In this document: piece by piece, positions 13,601 through 28,600 of the stretch
How the letters are laid out: each line of letters begins with the position of its first letter
Numbering within the stretch: position 1 is the stretch's first letter
NCBI GenBank assembly: GCA_921293015.1
Contig: OV121086.1
Coordinates: forward strand, 37,261,194 to 37,325,193
Length of the DNA: 64,000 nucleotides
Reading direction: 5' to 3'
From: Phorcus lineatus
Taxonomy: Eukaryota; Mollusca; Gastropoda; Trochida; Trochidae
Notes under the pieces: generated by a model
What the model saw: only the letters and a program-made list of their open reading frames with translations
What the model was told of the DNA's origin: nothing
Database searches by the model: none
Translations under genes and position numbers: made by a program

Positions 13601-16600
13601 AGTTCACAAATGCTTGAGTCATGGCTACATTGTCAGAAGTTATTTACTTTACTTGACCTTATAATTTAACTTATACCGTTTGATGATAATATTATTCAAA
13701 AGATCTTTTATTCTCGATAAAATGTCTTTGAAATTACAAAAGCCATTATGTTTTTTAATGGCAAAAATAACACGATATTGTTTTTCAACAAACTGAAATG
13801 CTAACTCGTGTATCTCTTTCAATTCTACCTTGAACACTCCAAAGCATCATTGAATATTTTAACCTAAATCAATATTGCACAATGCATGTATCATTTCAAC
13901 CTTGTTCGACTTTTTCTGATATTTAATGTTTAAGCGTTACTTCCCTGTCACGACAAACTTACATAAGAATGTCAAATACTTCAATGTCATCAACTCCTTC
14001 CATTGGTAAGAGTAACACGATAGTTGACATTATCGTAAGATCCACTCTCCATCTAAGGAACAGTGTCAGGAGTAGAAGAATGATATCAAGTAATATGATC
14101 AATTTTTTTTCATAATTTTTTTTGCTGATCTAGTTCGCAAATCCAGTAATTTCTTATGTTGTAAACTTTACTATTTCACCATTCACTCTGTAACGATGAT
14201 TCTCCAATATTTTGGGATATTAAAAATCGTATCCCTTTATTGAAGAATGATTCCTGTAAAATGAGCCATTCATAGGGTTTTGTACAAATACATTTGGCAG
14301 TTATGCTGTTTCTAATACAGATTTATTCAGCGGAAAATTTTCTGCAGTGAAAGAGTGATTTCAAGTAAAAAGATCAACATTATATATATTTATACGCAAA
14401 TTTCTTGTTCAATTGGTTTGTGAATCCTGTAAATTCTTATGTCATACACCTTTAATAAAATAATGTGGCATCTATTACTTGTAATTAAAAAAGTTGACAA
14501 CCAAAGAACTTGTTTGTCTTCACAAGGCATACTCTTTTAGTATCCAGTAAGGGTGCGCGGTATTATCAGAATATCAGTATACTGAAGGAGGTTCATGAAA
14601 TAATTACAAACACTGCAACACTCATACAATTACTTCATTCCAGACTCACAGAAGAAACAATAATAATCCCTGCACCAAGCCGTGCTAATTAATAATCTAA
14701 TTTCATTACATCCTCTCCTAAGTGCTGTTAACTTTTCACAAGTAACTGACGATGTCGATCAATATTTCTAATTGAGTCTTCTGCATGTTCTGTGCAGCGG
14801 TTCATCGAGTCAATCAAACAGAGTACTCTTATGAACAGAGCTGCACAAGCAGGTTTGAACCCGTGAACTGAACCATCAGACAAGCTGACGCATTACTATT
14901 GAGCCACCTAATGATGCAGCTTTTGAAGAAATTCTAAATCTGAAGTCTGACTTTTGCTTTCTTTAGAATCAAAGTCCAAAATTATGAAAATTCGTGACAG
15001 ATCAAAAGAATTATTTTTTTCAATACTTATTATCATCTGAATTTTGCTCACTTTTAACAATAAAATTTTAACCCCAAACATGAGGAACATTTGATGTAGA
15101 TTTCCGCGTGTTGCTCGAAATATTTCATTATTGATGAGATGTCATTTCTGTTAACAAATGTGGAAACAACGATTCAATAGCAACAGTATTACATTGATTG
15201 GTTTCTTTCAAGCATATCAATATGCAGAAGTCATGTCTCCACAATGGTCTGAACTATCATATATCTCTTTGTTAATAGAATAAGAATTTTGATGATTTTT
15301 CCTTTTCTATCAGCCACAACTCGCCCTACGATGAAACAGCTCTTCCCACCATACTCAAGCACCTGTTATGGGAAGACTCAAATCAAATTACTTGCCACTC
15401 TGCCACCAGACCATAGCAACTTGGCGAATATGTAATTTTTCTTGGGTGCCGGCCTCATCAGAGATTCACCAAGTCGTGTTAATCACGCCCTGAATATAAA
15501 TAGACATTATCACAATCAGTGACCCAGTGTTTATTAGAACTGTCAGAGGAATATTTTTACTTGCTTAGTATCCTGATGTGGTTTCATGAGATATGATGAT
15601 GTGGTTTCATGAGACATCATGATATGATTTCATGAGGTATAATGATGTGGTTTCATGAAGTATCCCTTGGTTTCATGAGATATGATGATGCGGTTTAATG
15701 AGATACCATGATATGGTTTCATGAGGTATCATGATGTGGTTTCATGAGATATCATGGTGTGGTTTCATGAAGAATGATGATATGGTTTCATGAAGTATCC
15801 CTTAGTTTCATGAGGTAATCATCCTAATGTGGGGTTATGAATACGAGGTATCAAGGTGTGGAATGATGACATGATGAGGTATCATGAGGAAGTTTCATGA
15901 GCACAAGGTATCATGATGTTTCACATGAGTTATGGCCATGTTACTAATACGTATGATGTTGGATCATGATTTGATAAAAGGTTCCATATGGTATTATGAG
16001 GTATCAAGTGTTAAATGATGTATCATAACATTACATCATGATGCAGCATTCGGGCTGCCTTATAGAGCAGAAGTCCTGCTCCAGGTGCTTTTCATACACT
16101 CAAGGGTCCTCAAACAGCAAGTCTGGATTTTACAGAAACAAAATGAACCATAAAAAAAATATTTCATTATTTTCAAATCTTTTAATAGACTAAATTTCAG
16201 TCTAGAATAGAAGCAGCACAGGTCAGTAGAGCCCATCTCACACATGGAGACAGGACCCTTCTGTCTATTGATTGTCTGATAGAATTACATGCTACACCAG
16301 GCTCACTGACTGATCCCGTCCTGGCTGTAGGAAGCTGTGGAGCTAACATGTGCTTCTGGACACCCTGCTGTCTCCCTGGACATCTAGACCTTCAATCAGG
16401 CTACAAACAAGACCTGTCTTAGATAATGAACTAATTAACCCAGGACAAGGTTCTTGATTGTTGTACCTGCTTTTAGCTATATTAGCCAGTGATAGTTCAG
16501 ATGTAAGAGTGTGGTGTTCCATGAACACTGTTGGCGACAGATATCTGGGTCTTGTATCTTTATGGAAATTATCTTAATGAATGAGTATGTATCATTTTAT

Positions 16601-19600
16601 CTTTTTAATATGGTCTTGTTTGGATCAGAATTTCATTAACCCTGTTCACTAATGGTCCAATATTCTGGCAGACAATCTTTACTCTTAATACAATCCCTAT
16701 GTCAGTCTAAGTGATTTTGTGACTCAAATTGGTTCTACAAGAAGTAATTCAGACACCAAGGTGTAAGAAATCCTCTAAGTCTTTGAATTAAAGACAAAGA
16801 AAACATTTAGCCCTTACAAACACTTTATGTTTAACACTAGACTGAAATTCAGTCTATGAAATTTTTTTAATAATTTACTGTTCCTTCATCCATAATATAT
16901 TTTTTCTTTGGGCTCCTATAATGTGTATTCAGTCAATCTAAGACTTGCTGAATGAGGACCTAGACTGTCTAAAAAGCTCCTTTATATACACAGTCATGAA
17001 GCAGGACTAGTATTACACTTGCCCCTTCTGAACATAATACAAGGATTCAGGTGTCACAATAACTAAAGATATGTACAAGCAAGGATAAAAACCATTATTA
17101 TGGTTATAATCCCTGGAGGCATACCAAGACTGCTTATTAGTACACAACTACTTGTTATGAGAAACTTGCCCTTGCTGTGTGCGACTTGAGAGAACTGGGA
17201 AATGAGATCAAAGAAACACAACTATCATCACTGAATTCAACCTCTCGGCTTGTGGACGGTCAATTAGTCTCGATTTTCTTAACTCATTTGGGTTTTTTTG
17301 TAAATCTGTCTAAATAACCATAAACATAGAGCATAGGATAAGGTGAGTGAGTGAGTGATTGGTTAACACAGTTTGGGCAAAATTTCAGACATTAGCGCGT
17401 GCATAGCATATGGATTCATGAACATGACATGACAAGGTCGGGTGAGAATTAGGTCATGTTCTGAATAACAAAACCACTATCTTATGCATGGTTAAATTGA
17501 ATTGCAGCACGAGGGGGGGGTAAAGCAAATTGATATTGATCAACTAACTGTCAAAGTCTTGGCGCCAAGCCTTTCCTTGGTTGATATACTACAGGATCCA
17601 GTTTGACTAGGGTTTTAATCACAAGTGCATAAGTAGATACCATTTACATGGCTGAGTTAAGTGAAACATGCTCTCTTGAAGAAATGGTGTGTTTTTTATC
17701 AAAGCTAGATATAGGCTTAGCTGAAATATGGCCTCATCATCTGATTTAACAATTGATAATATTTGATCGACATATTGTATATTCCTCTTCAATTAAATGC
17801 AGATCCTGTACGAGCATCTCAAAGCATCAAGACTGAAGGAAAATTTAAAAATAGCCTTGATTTTTGAAAAATTGGGCCATTATTAGTAAAAAATTGCATG
17901 AGTGTATCTACTTCAGTAGAAGACAATAATAATAATAATAATAATAACTAGGACTGCCAAGGCAGTACTTAGGTCTTCAAGACTTCCTGCTTGAACTTCA
18001 CACAGTGTTTGACCTGTGCATGCTTTTTTGTTTTAATGGTAAACGATTAGTTAAAATTGAACCCAATCTCATAAGCAAACTGTGATTATTGCAAAGAAGT
18101 TGAAAATGCGGAAAAACTGTGCTAGTTATGAATTTGTCATGATTGACTTTTTTGTTTGTACTGTTATGAGGCTTCAGGCAAAACAAGTTTCAAGTCTCTA
18201 GGTGCATTTTGAAAAATTACCCCATGTTAAATTTTGTCAAAAGATTTTTCCCGATTTCGATCGTTAATTGTGAAAAAAAGACCATGTTCGCGATCAATGT
18301 TTTGATAGTTTCATGAAGTCCACATATAGGTCTTACATTCCTGAAAAAATGGTACAATTATGAGTCTAACTTTTTGAGTTATCGGCCCTTGAACATGGTC
18401 ACACGAGCTAAGTCGCCCGACTTTGAAGGGTTGCAGAAAAAAAAGTATTAACAAATTTGCAAATGTTGCTCTATTACTTTTTTCGCCACTCCTTCAGGTA
18501 TGATATATGTGAGTTTCAGCTCTTAGATGCATGTATCTTCAGAGGAGAAGATTGTCAAAGATGCATGGGATCCGGAAATTGAAAAAAGGCAAATAAAGCA
18601 ATATGGCGGCGCAAGTATGCAAGCTACGAATTTGCCATGATTTACTTTTTTTGCTGCAAATGTAATTGCGCATCTTTTAAAAAAAGTTGCAAGTCTCTAA
18701 GTGCATTTTGAAAAAAATTTCAATGTTAATTTTTGAAAGTTTGAGTGGTACTGTGCCTTTAACGCATGGTCCGATCAAGCTGAAAAGCTTCGCCTGTCTA
18801 TTCCTCAGTAAGGGCAATCAGCTTGCCAAATTTGGTCGAATTTGCATCAGTAGTTTTGGCTGAATCCGATTCACAAAAAAAGTACAAATAATAATAAACA
18901 GGATAAAAACAATAGGTCTTCCAGACTTTGTCTTGAAGACCTAATAATGTGGATATTTATATGGCGCCTTTTCCACGTACTGAGACATGCTCAAAGCGCT
19001 ACCTACAAGGCATTGAAGGCACGAGTCAGGATGATTGCCATAAGAGAGCTGCCCTACTATTAACATTGTTTCACAACCGTAAGATCCTTAAATAATTATA
19101 CAAAAAGAAAATAAAGTCTTGAAAACTGGGGCCAAATAATTGTATCATGTATGTTTCTGTATCATCTGTGAATGGTGTTTGACGTTAGTTTAATTTAAGC
19201 CATTTCAAGTTATTGAAGGCACCAGTTTGGTTCCCAATAGGGAAGCTCTGTGGAGAATGTCAATACTAGAACAGCAGGAAGGAGAGCAGCGTGTGAATTA
19301 TCTCGTCTCAAAGACAGCAGGTCACATCTTGTGTGGATGGAATCGTGCAGACATGAAAACATCCCAACCAGGACATAACAGTCTGTGTGTTGTAGAACAT
19401 TACATCCCCAATCTGACCTTATTATCTACAGCTCCACTTCCTGCCATATCTCAGAGAAGACTTGGCCCAGATACAAGTTTATACCTTGGTCATTGCTCTG
19501 CCTGCTGGAGAAGACTCAATATTTACCCAGTGCATCAAAGCTACCAGGGGAAGAGAATAGGGTTCTCAAACTGTATACATAACAATCAGTGTATTAGAAT

Positions 19601-22600
19601 AAGCCTGTTAAGGAGCCCAACATTTCTATTTTATGTCAACATAAATGGCAAGATTAAAGAAAAAACACAAGATGTTAGCAGCCAGGATGGAAAGTAAACA
19701 AGGCCTTAGGTCATACACTTGTATAAAAAGGGGGGTTTAGATTGACTGACAGGTGATTTTGTTTAGTCCTACCTTACAAAATTATAAGATGCCTGCTAGT
19801 CAAAGCCTGAAGCATCAGCAAGCTTTGACAATAAAAATGGACAGTATATCTTCCTCCAAGCGGCCTTAAGTTGTGGAAGTCCTCATCGATGCTAATTCAA
19901 ACCTTTCTGATAACCCGCAAAAATAAGTCTTAAGAGTTTAGCACCCTCTTCAGTAAAAAGTTGTAATTTTCATGGGTCTTATTGCCCAAAACACCAACGT
20001 AACCTTAAATCACCAAGTAAGTCTTAGTGCAATGTTAAAGAATGGCACTAAGGTTAACCTAAGTGTTTCATTGTGAAAGGCCAGATCTGGACGGCAAACT
20101 CAGAAAAAATGGGTAAATTATATAGCCAGTGATTTGGGTTGGCACAAGCGATGCCATGATGTCACGATGTCGATGGTACAACATTTACTTTTAATCCAAC
20201 CGTGCACCAACATCAAACCATATGTAAATATAAAGTGGTTTATGAAGGTTTGGTTGGTGCTGCTTTATGACTGTGTATTGAAAAGTTGACAGACTAAATT
20301 TTAGTCTAAGAATTGGCGTAAATCCTTTTATTCTCATAGTCTAATGACTAATCTTAAATCTTATTACGACAGATTCACTAAGACTCAAACTTCCCTCTGT
20401 TATCAGAGCAGCACTCAGCAGAGTTAAAACCTAATTTTGATAATAAACCTGCTTTATAAACAGTTATAAAGATCTTAAATTAAACTTTAACAAAAATGAA
20501 ATGAACCTCTTTATGTTAAAAGCCTTTACGGAGTAATTTTGACAGGTTGTAAAAAAAATAAAACATGATAATTTAAGCCAATTTTAAACTAACTAATTGC
20601 ATTGTTCCACAAATTGATTTCCTTTCAGTGTGTTTATAACAAGCTGACATTAAAAAAAAATTCAAAAACACATTAACTTTCACTCTGAAACAAAACAGAA
20701 TCCTTAAAAAAGTGTTATCATTTAAGAACTGAAATTGTTTGACAAAACAATTTCAAATTCTTCAAGAATTTTACCGATCTTGGCAACTTTCAATTTCCGA
20801 GAATTAATGAAAGAGCCGAGAGCAGTTATTGCAAGGTTGACTCAAGAAAACTCGTAATTACACTAAATCGAACCCTCTCGTTACAGAACAGCGGGGGAGC
20901 GCTCTGTCTTTGTCTGCAGACAAATATTTGTCTCTGTGCTGCCATCCCAGGGCTGACCAAAGTTCCACAAACCTAGGACACATTTCATCAGACTCTAGAC
21001 TGTCAAAGAGTCTCTGGTTCTAGTTTGAGGAGTTACTTGGTTGCCCCATAGAAGATCAAAATTTTCAAGATCAAAAAGGCATCAACAATAACATTGGGAC
21101 TCGATGATTGTCCAATTTAGAGTTGTAAACCACACATGGTCTCAACTGTTGGAACGTCTCGTGGTGGGTGGAAGAGTCATCGTAAGCTGAGAGGTCAAAA
21201 TGTTCTAGAGAAATGTTTGCAACGGTTAAAGGATAAGGCAGATCTGTTCCTACTCCAAGGAAGGGTTGGCGACTTAATCAACTTCTGAGGGCAATGCTAT
21301 TCAATGTATTTCATGTTTTCATTGATACTTCTTTAAACCTCGAACCAATTACCATATCATATGCAATAAGCGCACTAACCCCCTAACAAAATTGTAACAA
21401 AATAATACGAGCCCGCTCCTCATAACTTTCCCAGTGTGATAAAGCTAGGAGGTTGCCCATTCTTTATTTTGGCTATTTTTTCCATTATCATGGGAGCTGC
21501 AAGTATAGTCTTGTTAGAAAGGCAAATTTTAAACTCTAACAATTTGGTCCATATTTAGGTTGCAGAATTAGTTCTTGCACATAAGCTGTATTTTTTATTC
21601 CATATGATAGAAAGGTAAAATTTTAAACGCTAACAACTTGGTCTATATTTAGGTGGCAGAATTAGTTCTTTAAATAATTTTCAAAAATCATGGGAAGCCA
21701 TATTAATAAGCGCCATCTCTTTTCAATTTTCTAGGTGCCCAGGGCACTTAAAATGTCAAATACAGTATAAAATTCAACTTAACAATCTTGCTTCTTTCAA
21801 CATTAAACTTTTATTTCATAACAAAAGCAAGATTTTCCAGAAAATAACTTCTGTTTCGTGAAAATCATCTAAAGCATTGGATATTTTATGAGATTAGACG
21901 AAAAAAAGATGGAGTCAATTCAGACCAAAAATATGGAGGCAAGTCTAGTGAACTGAATGAGATGAGAGGTATTGGGATTCACACTTGGCCATTGATCGAA
22001 GAGCCACTGAAAATACATTTATCTATTGCTGCATTATTTACGGCCCAGCGTCTAGAGCATAAATGGTTTACGTTGAAATTATCAAATTTATATCCAGCTA
22101 ATCAATACGACAGAAGTGTTTGTCCTGAGCTCCTGTGATAAATTCATATCAAAGTCTCTCTTTATATTGCTTAGCTAGCCATACACTTACAAATCCTCCA
22201 ATTGCTTTAGGATGAAAAGCTGTTGATAATTAAAATCAATTTCAATATTTGTTTTTTAAGGTATTTGATTATAGTAAATAAATTGGCAATTTCAATAAAA
22301 GCAAAAAAATATAATTTTTGGAAAATTCTAAGACACACAAAATGCATTTATTGTTTTCTAAAGATAAAAGTTTTTTATGTTACCTTTACTCTTAATTTGA
22401 AAGATAAATTATTATACGCAATATTTGTGATCAAAACTAAAATACAAAAAAAAGGTAAAAATACAACAGTTTTTACTAGAAACATAACGACATGCTAAGA
22501 GGCTTTGCATCATTTCTTCCGTGCTTGCAAACCACAAAGATGTGACAGATTGCAATAGTCCAATGAGAAATGATATAAGAATTGCATTGAAGAGGGCGCT

Positions 22601-25600
22601 GGTTTCAATTAGCCAGAGATAAAGACTAGTTCAAATTAAAGCAATGTCGAGGGGGGGTTCAAACCCCAAGGTCTTGCTTATTTAGGAAGCTGGATCGTAT
22701 GAGGCTAATTAAATGACATATATCTTCAAAACACTTCATTTGTATCTTCTAGTATTCTTTCTCTAAAACCATTTTGAGAATAATGTGTCAATTCAGGGTG
22801 AAGTAAGGGTGAAGTCAAGCAATACAGCCAAATATGTTTGGAAATAACTTGTTCAAACGGCTGGTGGTTAATGCTAATTTTGATCTATAAAACTATATCA
22901 TTTTGCCATCAAGACATTTCCTAAAAGAATGTTCATGCATACAGAGCCATCTAAATCTCCTTGCCTTTGACACATGACAGCAGAATCTATCACTACCGCT
23001 AGACATTAACACTAATCACACCTAAGCAAAGCAACCTGTGAATTATTAATGTCGGACAAGACTCGGCCAATGAATAATGAGGAAATCTGGTAAGGCCAGC
23101 TTTGTGACATTCTAGTTACCACAGCCAACTCAAATTTATGTCGTCCTTGCCAGCCTGAGGCCATATCAAAGTTTCATGAGAGCTGTTTGTTGTGACATTC
23201 TGGGCATGAAACATGATCTGATTACATACAATATCATATTACAGAAAAACAAGCTCAGAGATAACTTTTTGCATTTTTGACAAACTTATTGACAAATCTT
23301 TGAGAATATTAATATGTAGTGACATTATGTTGAAACATGATATGATTACATACAATATGATATCACAGAAAGACAAGCTCACAATTGCAGTTTTTTTATG
23401 CAACTACCTGGTATGGAAATAAGATATGTCCACATAGAATTTGAAAGTAAACAAAAGGAAAACAAAGAAATGAATCTGGTAAACTATGAAGAACTTATGA
23501 ATAATTTTGTGATTTAAAAAATGAATTCGCTGCTTATGAACATTACATTGTAGCAAGAGTTGTCAACCTTGGAAGCTATCCATGTTTGGTCATTGGAACT
23601 CTTGAGAAATACTGAACCATAGGCAAAGGATTATTCCTTTTAGGTAGATTAATAAATATTTACATTCATATTTGACTGTCAGTGAGTTTTTGGACTTGAA
23701 CAAGGGCATTCATTCACTAGTTTTATCATATAAAGATGATTTCTTTAATGTTATATTGACATTTCTTGACTATCGATATGTGACAGACTTGCTTGACCTT
23801 CGGTTGATTTCAGGGTCGTGACATTGGTTAGCACCAAAAGCAGTGAGTTTCAAACAATTTCAAAAGAGACAGAATTCAGAAAGACAGACGATTACATCAT
23901 CAAATATCTCCAAGTAAAGAGACGTCCCTCCTCTAACCAGAGGACAAATTTCATCCAATCTCATCAGAGCGATCAATTTTTTCCCATGAGTCTTGCCACG
24001 ACATCACTCGAAATGTCAGAATCCATATTTCACAATGTCATTACCAAATTTTAAACAAAGCTTCTGCTTCATTACAAATGCAGAACTGTGAGACAAAATG
24101 GGACTCAAATTTGCACAGTGGCTAGCACTCAATTCAAAGCCATTAAACAGATTTCTTATTCATAAATTTCTGTCCTGGAAAACACTTGCCAAAGGTTTTA
24201 GCAGAAATATTTAATTCTTGCTATCATAATCTTCCTTGAATTTTCGTAAATTCCTGTGACTTCATTTAATTTTGATAAGCAACCATTCATGCTATACCTT
24301 TGGCAAGGGTATCATTTGATAAAACACTTACAATTTAAGTTATAATAAATTTTAAGTTTGGAACCAATATGTTTAAAGTATAGGTTACATCAGATTAGAA
24401 ACAATAACAAATTATTCCCTTTATTTTAAGAAGTTTAGATTACTGTAAATAGACCATCGGAATGGTTATCAATTCAAAACTTCAAATGTGATCAATCAGA
24501 GAGTAACATCTTTCATTTGATAGAGCCAAAAGTATCAGCTACAAAAACAGGAACATTTTTCAAGGAAGTATCCTTATTTAGTGATAAAACAAGACCTTCT
24601 TGGAAAGCTATCAGCTATCAAGATAAAAGGAAAGTCCTAAACTAGCTCTGAGTATAATACTTCTTGATCCCTAATTAGTCCAGAAAAAATATTTTTATCC
24701 CGAAGCAAATCTGTCATGTCTCTGGTTAGGCTGTGCAGCAAGAGACTTCTGGACATTTCTACATGAGATCACGTCACTCTTGTATCGAGGGAGAATCTGA
24801 TACATCTACTGGTCTGCCTTCCCTGTGTAGATTGTCTTTATTAGAAGACAAGGTTTTCTTTCTTATCGAGGATGAATTGAGGATGAATTGAGGATGAATT
24901 GAGGATGAAATGATGACACCAAGCCTACTACCGATATATTTCAGGAGTGGGTAGAGTCTTCTGATAATTTCTCTTGGACAATATCTTGAAAAGAGCATAT
25001 CATATCTGAACAGATAACCATTGCCTACGGGTTCTCTCTCTGTAAATAGTCTTTATCAGGTTAACACTAGGTTTCATTCCTTGTTTAAGATAAAATGATG
25101 ACACCCAGCCTGCTGCCAAAATATTTCAGGAGGAAATATGTTCTTTTGAACATACACTTTGACATTATCATAAAGGACTATAATTATCTCTAGACATAAC
25201 CTGTGCACAGGAGTTACAAATATTTCCAAAGTTTACCTATCAACTGATAAAGGTACTTTTGATCATGTTTAAGTAATTATGAGGAAACATGTTCTTTAAT
25301 ATTACTTAATTATCTAACTTTGAAATCGCTTTGGTACGACATACTGCTTATTTCTGGTACCTTTGTCAGTCATAGTAATGACTTATTGTTTAGAGCTGCT
25401 TGAGTACTATGTCAGTCATAAGTGGCAGTCAGAAAAACAAAATGAAATCAATTATTAAGGGAAAAAAATACATTCGTTATTCTGCAAAATTGACCTCAGT
25501 ATGAAAACAAAGTCTATTTTCCTTACAGGCTTATCAATCAGGAAGGTACAGATAGTTAACACGAGCTGTTATTTCCGTCATTTGATAGCAAAATCCGACA

Positions 25601-28600
25601 CGAGCAATCGCTCAAAGGACATCAGCTATCACAACCAGCAATTCTTTCTACGGACATCAATACATCACTCTATGCCTCACACAAATCCCTAAGCAGCTCT
25701 GTCTAATATTCACGTCAATCTAGCAAAGACTCCTTTTTTGGTAGGAATTCATCTATTTTATCCAATATCTAATATAACATCAACCTCAAGCAAAGCCGAT
25801 TGCTGGAACGGTAGTGATGTATTTCTACTGACATCTTATACTCTTCATAACGCTACTCTGTCGTATTGATTTTTTTTTCTCGGAATCGAGTTAATGGCAA
25901 GCAATTTTTTGCCCCGTGTCAAATAATAACCCGACATAAATGACAAACTAGCTCCTAAGTGAGCAGACATGGAAACACATTTCTGACAGGGGACTTTTAT
26001 GAAAACTTCCGAAGTGTTTGTACGTTTGATGGCCTTCTATCACATCGTTGGTCTAATATTGAAGCTGATGTCAGGGATATTCTCCCTTAATCTGAGAATT
26101 TATGAGAATTTCTGAATCCCTACATCAAATGTTGATTTAATTAGTTACAGAAACAAATGACATTGCAGATGATGATAAAAGGATGTCTTTGGACAATATT
26201 TTTCACCCATAAAGGTAGTATATTTGATGGAAAATTCCTCCAACATTATTGTGAAGATGCATTTTAGAGGTACTTGTGAGCATTGACTTTAACTGATGAC
26301 CCATGGTTTATCAAAATTGACTCAACAGATCATCAATAATTCCCCACAACTAGATGATTAGTTTTATAAACATGTACATGTACATATCAGGAATATGAAC
26401 GTCATGAACGAACTGTTTGTAATACGTAACATTTTCAAATGAAAGTACATAACATTTTCAAATGAAAGTACATGAGAAATCAACACAAGACACACCATTT
26501 TGTTACCATCAGAGCTCATGAATTATGAAGGTAAAGATCAAATCTGCTTCACGGGTTTTCTTTGGATAGCAAGGTCGCTGAGGAGAATAAGGGAGAGGGC
26601 TGACTATCAACTATCAATCAGCAAAACTGAAAATAAGAAAGCAAATCAGTCGGCTTGATTCTCCAATCTCCTCAAGGTCATTTTTGATCATGACAGTGTT
26701 ACCACCTTGCGACAATATATGAATAAAAGAAATATTACTCCCACTGTAAGCTTAGGAAATCAATTTCCAGAAGCAAGGAAGAGTGGGCAGAGACTGGAAC
26801 TAACTCGGAGGATCTCATGAGCAGGAACAAGAATCCAATTAAAAGAGTACAGCCTTGGAAAGGAGTAATTTATCAAACAAGGGTTTTTACACATTGAGTA
26901 ACCTCCTGGTTACATGTGAACAAACATTGTCAAGAGGTTTTGTAGCTAAATGTATCAAAATTACTGGCTAGTTCTTGTTAACCTTATGTCATATACTTGA
27001 AAGAACCCAAAGAAATATTACTGAACTTCTACTTCTCCTTCTATCATATGTTCGCTAAGGCATAGAACTGAGGAGGTCAGTGGCTTGAGGGGAGGAAATA
27101 AATGATGAAATCATAGATAAATAGCATAAAGGCAATATTACATCCATTAGCAGCTAAGGTTTGACGGAAGAAAGTCTTGTATGACCAAAGCAACTGATCA
27201 AGTGATCACGTAAACACAGAGAAGAGTTTTGGCTTTGGTAAGGTGAGGTGAGTTGGTGTTTAACGCCGCTTTCAAGATTATTTCACTTATATTACGGCTG
27301 CTAGTATTATTGCAGGGAGAAAGCCCGCAACACCATTGTGGCTATGCATTGCGGTGAAACCTGCGACCATCGGCTGGAACTAGCGAACCATGGGTGGTAC
27401 TGCGCTGAATTTCAGTGTAGCATTGCACCCAAACCTGACTGCGTGTAGAACAGTTCTCTACTGCAGACAAAGTTGCCGAGCCCCTGGCGGGATTCGAACC
27501 ACGGACCTCCTGATCCGAAGCCGAACGCGCTAACCACTGCGCTATCCCGCCCCCGGCTTTGGTAAGAGGTTCATTTTTATCGGATAGTGCCATTAAGGGT
27601 AGAATTCTGTATTTTACTGAATATCATAGGAAATTATTTCTGGACAATTATTACAATTTTGAATGATACTTTATATGAGACAGTAAAAACTTGAAAAATA
27701 AAAAAAAGTCAGCTGAAAATTCAATAGCTAAGTGAAGGAGAGTAAAAGTATAACTGGAAATTTGAAGAATGGCTGCCTCCAAAAGATAGAATAAGGAGTT
27801 AACAAGACTGCATAGAAAAAGAATGTACAATTCCATCAATAGATTAGAAGGCTTTCCTCCGAGGCACATCAGCTATAATGAAGTACGACAGGACGGTTTG
27901 ATCTGTGAAGTGACTACAATTATCTGCCCCAGTAGCGCCATAATCACATCAGTTAATATCTGTGCTGCAGCCCAAGTGCAAGGAACAGGAATACCCATGC
28001 ATATAATTCAAGTCTGTGGCTGGCCCTGTTGTTTGACAGTATGGCAGACGGCCATTGCATGATGTCCGATTGATATCAGTGGAGGCAGTCCATGTTCAAA
28101 CATTAGACTCATGAATATGATGATGTAGCCTTGAGATTGTGAGGTGGACATGAAGATTGAGGAGTATGTGAGCTCTAGCATTGATACACCTAGTTCAAAA
28201 ACGATGAGAATGAACATCTAGAAGAATCAGTCAATTGACAAACAGTATATTCATGCATAAAATAATGGTGTAGCCTTCATATTGTGGGGTAAACAGAGAA
28301 TGGAGGCTCTATACATACAGGCTCAATACAGAAGAGATTGAAACTCTTGAAATACATAAATGCAGTAGTCATTTCATAGATAAACATTAGACTCCTGATT
28401 TGGTGAATCCTGAATGTGTACACAATACTGCAGTGGCCCCTAGATTGTCTTATTGATATTGAAGAAGTGAAGTGGACTTCATCAATGAACAAACGCATGC
28501 ATGAAAGTGGGCTTGAAATGTTGTGATTGACATGGAAGAAGTGCAGGGGGATCTTGGTATCTACTGAGAGGAAAAATATTATACACTGTTTCACAAAACT

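Noticed and set aside
18945..19040. Sequence resembling widespread TATGGCGCC...AAGCGCTAC repeats
   Set aside because: It looks like a dispersed element, but I could not find ends or a second copy in the window.
19227..19697. 156-residue open frame
   Set aside because: No recognisable domain and mixed composition; it lies inside the large intron next to dispersed repeats.
22640..22680. B-box-like GGTTCAAACCCC in a G-rich stretch
   Set aside because: No matching A box or stems; probably chance or a very old SINE scrap.
27480..27554. Possible tRNA-Arg gene on the minus strand
   Set aside because: The anticodon stem is mismatched and it continues into a SINE body with target duplications.
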